Origin: Mucilaginibacter sp. 14171R-50
GTDB taxonomy: Bacteria > Bacteroidota > Bacteroidia > Sphingobacteriales > Sphingobacteriaceae
Assembly: GCF_010093045.1 (NCBI RefSeq)
Contig: NZ_CP048115.1
Span: 3,410,001-3,474,000, forward strand
Length of the DNA stretch: 64,000 nucleotides
Direction of reading: 5' to 3'
The position numbers and the translations under genes are program-made. Positions within the stretch are counted from its first letter, which is position 1. Each line of letters starts with the position of its first letter. This document shows positions 8,484-17,267 of this stretch, piece after piece. The notes beneath the pieces are model-generated. The model saw nothing but the letters and a program-made list of their open reading frames with translations. It made no database searches and was not told where the DNA came from.

Positions 8484-9017
8484 TTATTCGGCAACTGCCT
8501 GCTCGTTCACAAGGCTTTCAGCACAAGTGGTAAGCGCTTCATCAGTTGCTTTTTCGTTATCCAGGGTCTGCTGCAGCAGTTCGGCTACATCATCGCGTCC
8601 CATGGTAGCTGCCAGCGTGCGTAAGCCGCCATAAGTAGCTATCTCATAATGCTCTATCTTTTGCGCGGCTAAGATAAGGCCTGCATCACGTATCATGGTG
8701 CCGCTATCGGTATCTTCAATAATACCATTGCCTTCTTCAAGTAAACCGGCCATTGCATCGCATTTTTTTGCCGCAGGTTTTTCCTCCAACAGTTCAAATA
8801 CTTGTTCCAGCGTAGCAATATGCGTTTCGGTTTCTGCCGTGTGTTTATCAATGGCGGCAGCCAGTTCGGGGCTGGTTGCTGCTTTTTTCATTTTTGGTAA
8901 AGCCTTTACCAGGTGCTTTTCTGCCCAGTAAATATCCTTTAACTCGTCAACAAAAAATTCATGAAACTCTGAATTTTCCATTTTTCCTTTTTTGGTTGTT
9001 TTTGTTTTAGTTGCCAT
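8484..9017 (-). CDS. DUF892 ferritin-like protein (YciE/YciF family)
   Basis: A 177-residue four-helix protein of the YciE/YciF family. Family hallmarks are FVDELKDIYWAEKHLVKALPKM in helix 1, HTAETETHIATLEQVF in helix 2, and AAQKIEHYEIATYGGLRTLA in helix 3; the Glu and His residues are candidate di-iron ligands. These proteins are usually induced by stress and their exact reaction is unknown. A Lys/Thr-rich leader (MATKTKTTKKGK) precedes the domain; an internal ATG at residue 13 is an alternative start. A short inverted repeat TGTTG-TTA-CAACA (9038-9050) lies just upstream. Confidence 0.88.
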   Translation of the reverse strand: MATKTKTTKKGKMENSEFHEFFVDELKDIYWAEKHLVKALPKMKKAATSPELAAAIDKHTAETETHIATLEQVFELLEEKPAAKKCDAMAGLLEEGNGIIEDTDSGTMIRDAGLILAAQKIEHYEIATYGGLRTLAATMGRDDVAELLQQTLDNEKATDEALTTCAESLVNEQAVAE

Positions 9018-9104
9018 GTTTTCTTAGGTTAAATGTATGTTGTTACAACAGGTGATACTTTGTTATTGTTTGAAAAAAAATAAGTTATAACGATAATTTT
9101 ATTC

Positions 9105-10118
9105 TTAAGGTTGCCCTGCGCCGCCAGATGAACCGTAGATCTGCCCGGTGGCAAAACTTGCGCCGGGATCCGCCAGCTGAACGTATATCGAGGCCAGCTC
9201 GGCCGGCTGCCCCGGGCGCTTAAATGGCGTTTGCCCTCCAAAGTTTTTCAGTTTTTCCATACTGGCGCCGCCACTAACTTGTAACGGTGTCCAAACAGGG
9301 CCGGGCGCTACGCCATTAACGCGTATGCCTTTTGGTGCCAGTTGCTTAGCCAGCGATTTTACGTAGTTCATGGTAGCAGCTTTGGTTTGTGCATAATCAT
9401 AAAGGTCGGGAGTGGGGTCGTATGCCTGTTCTGATGTGGTGCCAATAATAACAGATCCGGGCTGTAAATGCGGCAGCGCCGCCTTTATGATCCAAAACGG
9501 CGCGTAAATATTTGTCTTCATTGTCCAGTCGAACTGTTCGGTGGTGATATCCAAAATAGAGTCGTGGCTTTGCTGCCTGCCGGCGTTGTTTACTAAAATA
9601 TCCAGTCCGCCAAGTTTGCTAACACACTCATCCACCAGTTTCTTGCAAAACGCTTCATCGCGCAGGTCACCGGGTATTGCTATCGCTTTTCTGCCTTCGG
9701 CCTTTATCAGCGCAATTACTTCCTGCGCATCGGGTTCTTCCGTCGGAAAATAATTTATGGCGACATCCGCACCCTCGCGGGCGTAGGCTATAGCAGCTGC
9801 ACGGCCTATGCCACTGTCGCCACCTGTTATCAATGCCCTGCGGCCTGCTAACCTGCCAGATCCTTTATAGCTTTTCTCGCCATGATCGGGGCGGGGCGTC
9901 ATTTTACCGGCCAGCCCGGGCCATGGTTGCGATTGCGCCTCAAAAGGCGGTTTTGGATATTTGTTGATCGGGTCTTCTAAAGGTAATGCTCCCATAATCT
10001 TATCATTATTAGTTGCAGCCAAAACCGGCGCTGCTGCAACAGCTGCAAGTGTGGTGCCAATACCGCCAATTACTTTGCGGCGGCTGATTTTGTTATTGTC
10101 GTCCATGTTAATTCGCAT
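9105..10118 (-). CDS. Tat-exported short-chain dehydrogenase (YghA-like)
   Basis: A 337-residue SDR oxidoreductase. The N-terminus has a twin-arginine signal, SRRKVIGGIG, followed by an Ala-rich hydrophobic stretch. A 40-residue proline-rich linker precedes the Rossmann domain: cofactor motif TGGDSGIG, NNAG, and a catalytic Ser/Tyr/Lys set with YAQTK. Substrate unknown. Start could be 10118 (MRIN) or 10106 (MDDN). It diverges from a close paralogue at 10283 that lacks the signal. Export of a folded, nucleotide-loaded enzyme through Tat is plausible and has precedents such as glucose-fructose oxidoreductase. Confidence 0.85.
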   Translation of the reverse strand: MRINMDDNNKISRRKVIGGIGTTLAAVAAAPVLAATNNDKIMGALPLEDPINKYPKPPFEAQSQPWPGLAGKMTPRPDHGEKSYKGSGRLAGRRALITGGDSGIGRAAAIAYAREGADVAINYFPTEEPDAQEVIALIKAEGRKAIAIPGDLRDEAFCKKLVDECVSKLGGLDILVNNAGRQQSHDSILDITTEQFDWTMKTNIYAPFWIIKAALPHLQPGSVIIGTTSEQAYDPTPDLYDYAQTKAATMNYVKSLAKQLAPKGIRVNGVAPGPVWTPLQVSGGASMEKLKNFGGQTPFKRPGQPAELASIYVQLADPGASFATGQIYGSSGGAGQP

Positions 10119-10282
10119 TTGATGGTTTTAAGATTATACAAAGGAGAAAAGCGGGTGTTTGAGTATTTGTAAGAAATAAATTTTATTATACGTTAAAACC
10201 TTGCCTTAAAAAATCTGTTCAAAATGATATGATCAACCGTGTCGGTAACGACTAATGCATATAGTTATCTATTTGAAGTAAT

Positions 10283-11137
10283 ATGGCAACAGCAGCAAAA
10301 AAACCAAAGAAACAAGATAAACAGCCCGGCATAGAGGCAGAAATGAACCCGGCACCAGAGTACATAAAGGCCGGCTATAAAGCTGCCGGAAAGCTTTTAG
10401 ATAAAGTAGCTTTGATAACCGGAGGGGATAGCGGCATTGGACGGGCTGTGAGTGTGCATTTTGCTAAAGAAGGGGCAGATGTAGCCATTGTTTACCTGGA
10501 TGAGGACATAGATGCTGAAGAAACAAAAAAACTGGTTGAAGCTGCCGGGCGGAAATGCCTGCTGATAAAAGGCGATGTAAAAGACGACGGCTTTTGTAAA
10601 AAGGCGGTTAAAGAGACAGTAAAGAAACTGGGCAAATTAAACGTTTTGGTAAATAACGCCGGAATGCAGTTTCCGCAGAAAGATGCGCAGAACATCAGCA
10701 AAGAGCAATTGGAGATCACTTTTCGTACTAATATCTTCGCTTATTTTTATTTTGCCGAAGCAGCACTTGATTATTTGCAGGCAGGCGATTGCATCATCAA
10801 TACAACCTCGGTTACCGCTTACAGGTCATCGCCCGCGCTTATCGATTATTCGTCAACTAAGGGCGCTATAACAACTTTTACAAGGTCGCTCGCAACCAAT
10901 CTCACCGAAAAAAACATACGGGTGAATGCAGTTGCCCCGGGGCCTGTGTGGACACCGCTTATCGTATCAACATTCGACACGGAAAAGATCGAAAAATTTG
11001 GCAGCGAAACGGCCATGAAACGGGCCGGTCAGCCGTCAGAACTTGGCCCGGCCTATGTGTTCCTGGCTTCAGACGATGCCTCATATATCACCGGGCAGGT
11101 TATTCATGTTAACGGCGGCGAGGTGGTTAACGGTTAA
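10283..11137 (+). CDS. Cytoplasmic short-chain dehydrogenase (YghA-like)
   Basis: A 284-residue SDR with a Lys-rich start (ATAAKKPKKQDKQPG), then KVALITGGDSGIGRA (cofactor site), NVLVNNAGMQ, TTSVTAYR with the catalytic Ser, and YSSTKGA with catalytic Tyr and Lys. C-terminal TGQVIHVNGG is typical of the classical SDR tetramer. It matches the layout of E. coli YghA and stress-associated SDRs such as general stress protein 39. The gene upstream (9105-10118) is a divergent paralogue with a Tat signal, and the next gene, 27 bases downstream, is a third SDR. Confidence 0.88.
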   Translation: MATAAKKPKKQDKQPGIEAEMNPAPEYIKAGYKAAGKLLDKVALITGGDSGIGRAVSVHFAKEGADVAIVYLDEDIDAEETKKLVEAAGRKCLLIKGDVKDDGFCKKAVKETVKKLGKLNVLVNNAGMQFPQKDAQNISKEQLEITFRTNIFAYFYFAEAALDYLQAGDCIINTTSVTAYRSSPALIDYSSTKGAITTFTRSLATNLTEKNIRVNAVAPGPVWTPLIVSTFDTEKIEKFGSETAMKRAGQPSELGPAYVFLASDDASYITGQVIHVNGGEVVNG

Positions 11138-11164
11138 AATTTTCATTTATTAACAACTACTACT

Positions 11165-11947
11165 ATGGAAAATAATAAAAAAACAGCATTAATTACCGGT
11201 GCGACAGAAGGTATTGGCAAAGAACTGGCTAAGCTATTTGCAGCCGACGGGTATAACTTAATCATCGTAGCGCGCGACGAGGCGGAACTGGCGAACACAG
11301 CGGCTGAACTTAAGCAAAGCGGTATCGAAGTAAGTACCATCTCTAAGGACTTGTCGGATATGGAGCAGGTAAAAGCGCTGTGTACAGAGGTTACACAACA
11401 GGTTGATGTATTGGTAAACGATGCAGGGCAAGGTGTGTATGGTTTATTTATTGATAACGACCTGGAGCGTGAGCTGGACATTATTCGTCTTAATATTTGC
11501 GCTACAGTTATTCTTACCAAGCATTTTGTAAGGCAAATGGCCGCCCGCGGCGAAGGAAAAGTGCTTAACCTTGGTTCGATTGCGGGAAAAATGCCCGGTC
11601 CATGGCAGGCGGTATATCATGCTACCAAAGCATTTGTACTTTCGTTTACAACAGCCATCCGCGAAGAATTGAAGAATAGCGGCATAACTTTTACCGCGCT
11701 GTTGCCTGGCCCGACAGACACTGATTTCTTTAACAAGGCAGATATGAACCAAAGCAAGATAGTACAGGATAAGGAAGCCATGTCTGACCCTGCTGATGTT
11801 GCGAAAGATGGTTACGAGGCGCTGATGGCCGGTACCGACAGGGTAATATCGGGCTTTAAAAACAAAATGCAGGTTGGCGTAGGTAATATGATGCCTGATA
11901 GTGCCGTGGCCCACACCATGGCTGAGCAGCAAAAGCCTGTAGAGTAA
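11165..11947 (+). CDS. Short-chain dehydrogenase
   Basis: A 260-residue SDR of a different subgroup from its two neighbours: TALITGATEGIGKEL (cofactor site), VLVNDAGQG (Asp in place of the usual second Asn of NNAG), GSIAGKMPGP with the catalytic Ser, and YHATKAFV with Tyr and Lys. NVARD-type discrimination (IIVARDEAEL) suggests NADP preference. It starts 27 bases after the upstream SDR and is probably in the same operon, closed by the terminator at 11991. Substrate unknown. Confidence 0.87.
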   Translation: MENNKKTALITGATEGIGKELAKLFAADGYNLIIVARDEAELANTAAELKQSGIEVSTISKDLSDMEQVKALCTEVTQQVDVLVNDAGQGVYGLFIDNDLERELDIIRLNICATVILTKHFVRQMAARGEGKVLNLGSIAGKMPGPWQAVYHATKAFVLSFTTAIREELKNSGITFTALLPGPTDTDFFNKADMNQSKIVQDKEAMSDPADVAKDGYEALMAGTDRVISGFKNKMQVGVGNMMPDSAVAHTMAEQQKPVE

Positions 11948-11990
11948 CAAAAGCAGCCTTGCATAAATACTTTCATATAACGTTATCACC

Positions 11991-12019
11991 AATAAGCCGC
12001 TTATTTAGCGGCTTATTTA
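11991..12019 (+). terminator. Intrinsic terminator after the SDR pair
   Basis: AATAAGCCGC - 7-base loop - GCGGCTTATT, a perfect 10-bp stem followed by a short T-containing tract. It lies 44 bases after the SDR stop at 11947 and before the gene at 12108. Confidence 0.75.
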
Positions 12020-12107
12020 TTGAGATGGATATCATGTGCGCCATAAATTGACAGATGTGTTGTACAAAACTTTGTAATTGTTAAATTAGCCATCTATACT
12101 ACAAACT

Positions 12108-13745
12108 ATGTTACGACGCAATTTTATAAAACTATCGGCCGCAGGGGTTGCCTCGGTTATGTACAGCAGGTTAACTTATGCTACGGTTACCGGCGGTTCG
12201 CTTATTAGCCAGCCTGATGAGGCATGGGCGCAGGTTGCCGGTCAATGGATCAAACTTACCGGTAAAGGCGGGTCGGTATTTATCCATCAGGATATAAGGG
12301 TCGAAATCAAGTCGGGCGCCAACTCGCGCGCGGTGTATGTGCACGCGCCACTTAGCGAATTGCAGGCTGTTAAACTCAACTGGAAATATCAAACTGAAAA
12401 ATATTCGAAAATATTGGGAGACCATTGGGAGCGCAGCTATGGCGACCTGGCATGGCGAGCCCCTGATGCCAATGTAAAAAAACCGTGGTACGCATTGTTG
12501 TACGATGGTAAACAAACCGCTTGCTTCGGCGTTAAAACGGGCGCCAACACCATTTGCTATTGGCAGGTAAAACCGGGCAGCATTGAACTTACCATGGATA
12601 CCCAATCGGGCGGCGTAGGTGTTAAACTTGGTGAACGTACCTTGCATGCGGCCGATATTGTAACAGGTATCAGCAAACTGCACGAAAGTCCCTACAGCGC
12701 TTTAACAAATTTTTGTAAGGTGATGTGCACAAATCCGCGTTTGCCAAAACAGCCGGTTTATGGCATTAACGATTGGTATGTGGTGTATGGTAAAAACTCT
12801 TTTCAAACTATCAAAGATCAAACCGCTGCAATGGCCGAAATGGTTACCAGCACGGTTAATCGCCCGTTCTCGGTAATTGATGATGGCTGGCAGCAACCTG
12901 ACGATTTTTCGCTGGTGAACGATAAATTTAAGGATATGCATAAAACGGCCGACGAAATAAAAAGCCATGGTATGCGCCCGGGATTGTGGACACGCCCTTT
13001 GATAGCCCGGCGGGATGATAGTAAAACGCTGCTTGCCCCTAAAATACCAGGGCGCGGCCAGGATGACGAATTAATACTCGATCCCACAGTACCCGAAAAT
13101 ATAGCCCGTGTAAAACGCAATATATCTTTGTACAAGCAATGGGGTTACCACATGGTGAAGCACGATTACAGCAGCTGGGATATTTTTGGCAAATGGGGTA
13201 TGCAAATGAATGATAACTTTACAACACCCGGCTGGAAGTTTCACGACCAGACCAAAACCAATGCCGAGATCATTAATAATCTGTATGGCGCTATCCGGGA
13301 GTCGGCGGGCGACATGTATCTTATAGGCTGCAATACATTTAGCCATTTATCGGCAGGAGTGTTTGAGCTTAACCGTATCGGCGACGACACAAGCGGCAGG
13401 GAGTGGGCACGCACCCGGAAAATGGGCGTAAATACGCTTGGTTTCCGCTTGCCGCAAAACAACACTTTTTACGCTGCCGACGGAGATTGCGTAGGCTTAA
13501 CCAAGTATATTCCCTGGGCAAAGAACAGGCAGTGGATGCAATTGCTGGCCGAAAGCGGTTCGCCGCTATTTATATCAGCTGAATTAGATATATTAGATAA
13601 TGAAAAAAAAGCAGCTATAAAGCAGGCTTTTACTGATGCCGCAGGGGTGCAACCAAATGGCGAGCCGCTCGACTGGTTAACTAACCAGTTCCCGGCGAGG
13701 TGGAAACTGAATAACAGGGAAGTAAATTTTAACTGGGATATATAA
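12108..13745 (+). CDS. Tat-exported alpha-galactosidase-like glycoside hydrolase
   Basis: A 545-residue secreted enzyme with a twin-arginine signal, LRRNFIKLSAAG. An N-terminal beta domain (about residues 40-210) is followed by a TIM barrel of the GH27/GH36/GH31 superclan: FSVIDDGWQQPDDF, MRPGLWTRPLIA, then YHMVKHDYSSWD with the likely nucleophile Asp353, and RIGDDTSG with a likely acid/base Asp (426 or 427). This arrangement is typical of retaining alpha-galactosidases, but relatives cover several alpha-sugars, so the substrate is inferred. It stands alone between a terminator and a DUF1801 gene 44 bases downstream. Confidence 0.75.
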   Translation: MLRRNFIKLSAAGVASVMYSRLTYATVTGGSLISQPDEAWAQVAGQWIKLTGKGGSVFIHQDIRVEIKSGANSRAVYVHAPLSELQAVKLNWKYQTEKYSKILGDHWERSYGDLAWRAPDANVKKPWYALLYDGKQTACFGVKTGANTICYWQVKPGSIELTMDTQSGGVGVKLGERTLHAADIVTGISKLHESPYSALTNFCKVMCTNPRLPKQPVYGINDWYVVYGKNSFQTIKDQTAAMAEMVTSTVNRPFSVIDDGWQQPDDFSLVNDKFKDMHKTADEIKSHGMRPGLWTRPLIARRDDSKTLLAPKIPGRGQDDELILDPTVPENIARVKRNISLYKQWGYHMVKHDYSSWDIFGKWGMQMNDNFTTPGWKFHDQTKTNAEIINNLYGAIRESAGDMYLIGCNTFSHLSAGVFELNRIGDDTSGREWARTRKMGVNTLGFRLPQNNTFYAADGDCVGLTKYIPWAKNRQWMQLLAESGSPLFISAELDILDNEKKAAIKQAFTDAAGVQPNGEPLDWLTNQFPARWKLNNREVNFNWDI

Positions 13746-13789
13746 TTATATTAACTTTATAATGTAATAAGTAGATAAAATTAGAAACC

Positions 13790-14209
13790 ATGGCAGCAAA
13801 TAAAACCACTGAAAACACCGCAAGCGTGGACGATTTTATAAACAAGATCACTGACGAAACCAAAAGGCATGACGGGCATCATCTGGCTGAAATTATGAAG
13901 GAGGAATCGGGGTTTGAAGCTAAAATGTGGGGTAACGCGATAGTGGGTTTTGGAAGTTATCATTACAAATACGAAAGCGGGCGCGAAGGTGACGCACCGT
14001 TGGTTGCTTTTTCGCCACGGGCAAATGATTTTTCGTTGTATATATCACCGGGTGATGCTAAAACAGGGTTGCTGCAAAAGTTTGGAAAGCATAAAATGTC
14101 GGGCAGTTGCATTCATGTGAAAAGACTGGTCGACATCAACGAAGATGTTTTGCGGGAACTGGTACGGCAGGGCGTCAAGAATATGCAGGAGAAACACCCG
14201 CAAGTGTAA
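13790..14209 (+). CDS. DUF1801 protein
   Basis: A 139-residue soluble protein of the DUF1801 (YdhG-like) family. Recognisable segments are VDDFINKITDETKRHDG, MWGNAIVGFGSYHYKYESG, and LYISPGDAKTGLLQKFGKHKMSGSC with the closing IHVKRLVDINEDVLRELV. The family has been linked to iron-chaperone-like proteins, but its role is not settled. It lies 44 bases after the galactosidase-like gene and is closed by the terminator at 14222. Confidence 0.85.
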   Translation: MAANKTTENTASVDDFINKITDETKRHDGHHLAEIMKEESGFEAKMWGNAIVGFGSYHYKYESGREGDAPLVAFSPRANDFSLYISPGDAKTGLLQKFGKHKMSGSCIHVKRLVDINEDVLRELVRQGVKNMQEKHPQV

Positions 14210-14221
14210 TGTTTAATTCAT

Positions 14222-14258
14222 AAAAAACCCGGTACGTTTTTAATGTACCGGGTTTTTT
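14222..14258. terminator. Bidirectional intrinsic terminator
   Basis: AAAAAACCCGGTAC pairs with GTACCGGGTTTTTT around a 9-base loop; a T tract follows on the plus strand and on the minus strand. It separates the convergent DUF1801 (ending 14209) and M28 peptidase (ending 14274) genes. Confidence 0.9.
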
Positions 14259-14273
14259 TGTGTAAAAAGTTTA

Positions 14274-15824
14274 TCAATCAAATCCACCATGGCGGTTTGC
14301 TTTAACAGGCTCGGGCCATTTGGCAGGCTGCCCGTTACGTCCGGCGGGGAGGTTGTTCGATTTGTCGCGCGGGAACTTTTCCGGATCCTCGCTTGCCATG
14401 TAAACCAGTATAGCGGTCAATATAGCATTGCTGCGCAAATCATCAAAAACTATCTTATCATAAGTATCGCGGTTGGTGTGCCAAGTGTAATTACCGTACG
14501 ACCAGCTGTTTGAACCGAGTGAAAACCCGGGGGCACCCACGGCTACAAAAGAGGCAAAATCAGATCCGCCTCCGCCCGGTGCACCCGGAAAATTGGTTTT
14601 GATCTGGTGGCGGATGGTGTCGGGCACAGCCTCGAGCCACCGCGTTATAAAGTCGCCTGCTTTCTCGAAACCCTGGCCGCTAATGTTTACCACACGGCCG
14701 GTACCATTATCCTGGTTAAACAGGGCCTGCAGGTTTGCAACAATCTCCGGATGATCCTCAACAAATGCGCGCGAACCATTAAGTCCTTGCTCTTCGCTGC
14801 TCCAATGGCCAACCAATATGGTACGTTTTGGGTGTGGATAAACCTTTTTTAGTATACGCATAGCTTCCATCATGGTCAAAGTGCCTGTACCGTTATCAGT
14901 CGCGCCGGTACCGCCGTCCCATGAGTCAAAGTGCGCAGAAAGCATTACGTATTCGTTTGGCTTTTCGGTACCTTTTATTTCGCCAACAACGTTAAAAGTT
15001 GGTACAGTACCGCGCTCTTTTGATTCGGTTTGGATAGTGATACGTGGTTTTTCATTGTTTTCGGTAAGGCGATAAAGCAAGCCGTAATCCTCAAGGGCTA
15101 TATCAACCGTAGGGATAGTTTTGGTATAGGCAGCAAATATTTTATCCACACCAAAACCTGCGCTCCAATAGTTGGTAATGATACCCGCCGCGCCGGCCTT
15201 TTCCAGCGCTACCGGTAAAGTTCGGTTAGTTAAGCCTGTATTGCTGATGCGTTTGCGCCATGCAGCGGTTTGTGAGGTACGTTCGGCTTTCATTTTATCT
15301 ATTGACCCGCTTAAGCCAAACTCTTTCCAGTTATCATCCGGGCGGCCTGTTGGCTGGTTCATCGATATCATTACAAACTTGCCCTTAACTGCCGGCAGCC
15401 ATTTTTGAAAAGCTATTGAATCTGCAAGTTCAGGTAAAATAATCGTTTCGGCGGTAACCGGCTTTTTCATGCCCGGGCTCCAGGCCAGTTGTGTGCCTTC
15501 AATGCTGTGAACGCGCGGGTAAACCATATCAATATGCGATATCCCGCGTTCCCAGCCGCGCCATTCACCCCATTTTTCCTGTCGGGCAGTAATGCCCCAG
15601 CCTTTGTACTTATCAAGCGCCCATTTGCCGGCCTGGTCAAACTGTGGGGTACCTACAAGGCGCGGGCCAATGCCATCAAGTAATTCGTGGGCGAGCTTTT
15701 CAAGCTGGGAGTTATCGTTTCCCTCTTTTACAATATTATCCACAACCTGGCTTTTGGTTTGTGCAAAGGTTGTGCTGCCGGCAAATAATGCCGAGGCAAC
15801 AAGCAGTTTGGTAAAGTTTTTCAT
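14274..15824 (-). CDS. Secreted M28-family zinc aminopeptidase/carboxypeptidase
   Basis: A 516-residue metallopeptidase with a signal peptide ending around TTFAQ (residue 22). A PA-type inserted domain occupies about residues 125-250, followed by the M28 core with all zinc-site segments: SAHFDSWDGG (His298), GATDNGTG (bridging Asp), WSSEEQGLNG (catalytic Glu then Glu ligand), FNQDNGTG (Asp) and TWHTNRDTYD (His). Length and layout match Bacteroidota glutamate-carboxypeptidase-like proteins of family M28. It is monocistronic, with its own upstream region of about 210 bases shared divergently with the OmpA gene. Confidence 0.92.
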   Translation of the reverse strand: MKNFTKLLVASALFAGSTTFAQTKSQVVDNIVKEGNDNSQLEKLAHELLDGIGPRLVGTPQFDQAGKWALDKYKGWGITARQEKWGEWRGWERGISHIDMVYPRVHSIEGTQLAWSPGMKKPVTAETIILPELADSIAFQKWLPAVKGKFVMISMNQPTGRPDDNWKEFGLSGSIDKMKAERTSQTAAWRKRISNTGLTNRTLPVALEKAGAAGIITNYWSAGFGVDKIFAAYTKTIPTVDIALEDYGLLYRLTENNEKPRITIQTESKERGTVPTFNVVGEIKGTEKPNEYVMLSAHFDSWDGGTGATDNGTGTLTMMEAMRILKKVYPHPKRTILVGHWSSEEQGLNGSRAFVEDHPEIVANLQALFNQDNGTGRVVNISGQGFEKAGDFITRWLEAVPDTIRHQIKTNFPGAPGGGGSDFASFVAVGAPGFSLGSNSWSYGNYTWHTNRDTYDKIVFDDLRSNAILTAILVYMASEDPEKFPRDKSNNLPAGRNGQPAKWPEPVKANRHGGFD

Positions 15825-16036
15825 ATCTGTTTGATATAGGGCTTAGTTTGTATAGCGAATGTATAAAATGCAGGGCTTAAAACATATTTACACATAAGTT
15901 ACCTGTGTAACATTCCTGTTGTATACAAACATAGCGGTGGCGTTTATAATACAAAAAAGGCTGATTAAAATCTAAAATTTTTAAAACCAATTGGCCCGTT
16001 TAATGCTTGATACATGATACTAACTATCAACCAATA

Positions 16037-16687
16037 ATGGCACAATTAGATGTTCAGCCCAAACGCCGCCGCTCCGTGTGGATCTGGCTCATATTTTTTG
16101 TTTTGGCTATAGGTGTAGCAGTTTTGTTATACCGCGGCTGTAACCGTTCGGCCCCGCTGAAGATAGACAGCACTGATACGGTAGCAAAAGACAGCAGTAA
16201 AATTGACACCAATGTAATTGTAACCACGCAGCCCGATTGGAACGCGATAGATTTTAACATACCCAAGGTAAAATATGATGAGGTAACCGACACCGCCATC
16301 ATAGTTAGAGGTACCGATAAATATACAATTTACAGCATGGGTGAAAATATCTTGTTCCCGCCTGACGAAAGTACCTTGCAGCCATCCGCCGAGTCAAAGT
16401 TAAAGCAGGTAGCGGCATCCCTGGAAAAACGATATAAAAAAGCTGCTATTGCCATTTACGGACATACTGATTCGGTTGGATCGGAATCAGACAACCATGC
16501 ACTGGGTACCAGCCGCGCAAACGCGGTTAAGGACTGGCTGCTTACCGAGGGTGGTATCGAGGCCGGAAACCTGTCAGTACATTCGCTCGGCGAAAAACAG
16601 CCCATTGCTTCCAACAAAACAAAGTCGGGCCGGGCGCAAAACCGCAGTGTAGAAATAGTAGCCTTTACAGAAGGCCCGAGACAGTAA
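16037..16687 (+). CDS. OmpA-domain envelope protein
   Basis: A 216-residue protein: a basic N-terminus (KRRR), one transmembrane helix (about residues 15-35), a linker, and a C-terminal OmpA/MotB peptidoglycan-binding domain. The latter shows ILFPPDESTLQPSAESKL, IYGHTDSVGSESDNHALG and SRANAVKDWL, ending in QNRSVEIV. It probably anchors the inner membrane to the cell wall. The ATG at 16037 is chosen over a TTG ten codons upstream because the latter adds no hydrophobic or domain sequence. The PRC-barrel gene follows after 17 bases. Confidence 0.87.
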   Translation: MAQLDVQPKRRRSVWIWLIFFVLAIGVAVLLYRGCNRSAPLKIDSTDTVAKDSSKIDTNVIVTTQPDWNAIDFNIPKVKYDEVTDTAIIVRGTDKYTIYSMGENILFPPDESTLQPSAESKLKQVAASLEKRYKKAAIAIYGHTDSVGSESDNHALGTSRANAVKDWLLTEGGIEAGNLSVHSLGEKQPIASNKTKSGRAQNRSVEIVAFTEGPRQ

Positions 16688-16704
16688 ATTCAACCCAATA
16701 AATT

Positions 16705-17169
16705 ATGGCTTTAGATAACAGTACAGATTACGATGACCTGCAGGAGTTAAGCGATAGTGACTTTGAAATAGCAGACGGCCAACCCGATATATTTGGCTGG
16801 GATGTTATTGATACGCATAAGAACAAAGTAGGAGAGGTGTACGAGTTGATGTTTAACCCAAACACCCGTAAAGTACGCTACATAGTAGTTGATATGGAAA
16901 GCAACGATGTTGACCTTGAAGAGGGCCGGGTATTGGTACCTATTGAAGTGGCCGATTTTGACCTTGACAACGATAATGTTAAATTGCCGGGGGTAAGTGT
17001 TACCAATTTACTTTCCCTGCCGCTGTATGAAAAAGGCCGTGTAATTGACCACGAAACGGATGAGGAAATACGTATAGCACTGGCAAAAGCAGAAAAGGAT
17101 GCGCCTATTCCGCCGGGTTCGCTTAATGTAAGCCAGACAAAATTTTATGGCAAACACAAAAATGGTTAA
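16705..17169 (+). CDS. PRC-barrel domain protein
   Basis: A 154-residue acidic soluble protein with one PRC-barrel domain at about residues 28-95 (GWDVIDTHKNKVGEVYELMF, then VRYIVVDMES and VLVPIEVADFD). The remainder is a charged helix (ETDEEIRIALAKAEKDA) and a tail. PRC barrels are small protein-interaction modules first seen in photosynthetic reaction centre H subunit and in RimM; this stand-alone form is common in stress contexts. It follows the OmpA gene by 17 bases and probably shares its transcript. Confidence 0.85.
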   Translation: MALDNSTDYDDLQELSDSDFEIADGQPDIFGWDVIDTHKNKVGEVYELMFNPNTRKVRYIVVDMESNDVDLEEGRVLVPIEVADFDLDNDNVKLPGVSVTNLLSLPLYEKGRVIDHETDEEIRIALAKAEKDAPIPPGSLNVSQTKFYGKHKNG

Positions 17170-17267
17170 GACAACGCCCGGAGGATGTACCTGCCAAAAC
17201 GCTTGGGCACTTGTCTGCTCAGCGATTCCTCACAACCCCTTCAGGATCTTTAAGCATTTGCGATAAG

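Noticed and set aside
9029..9241. 70-codon minus-strand frame next to the DUF892 gene
   Set aside because: Shifted reading of the 3' end of the Tat SDR gene continuing into the spacer; no start context or domain.
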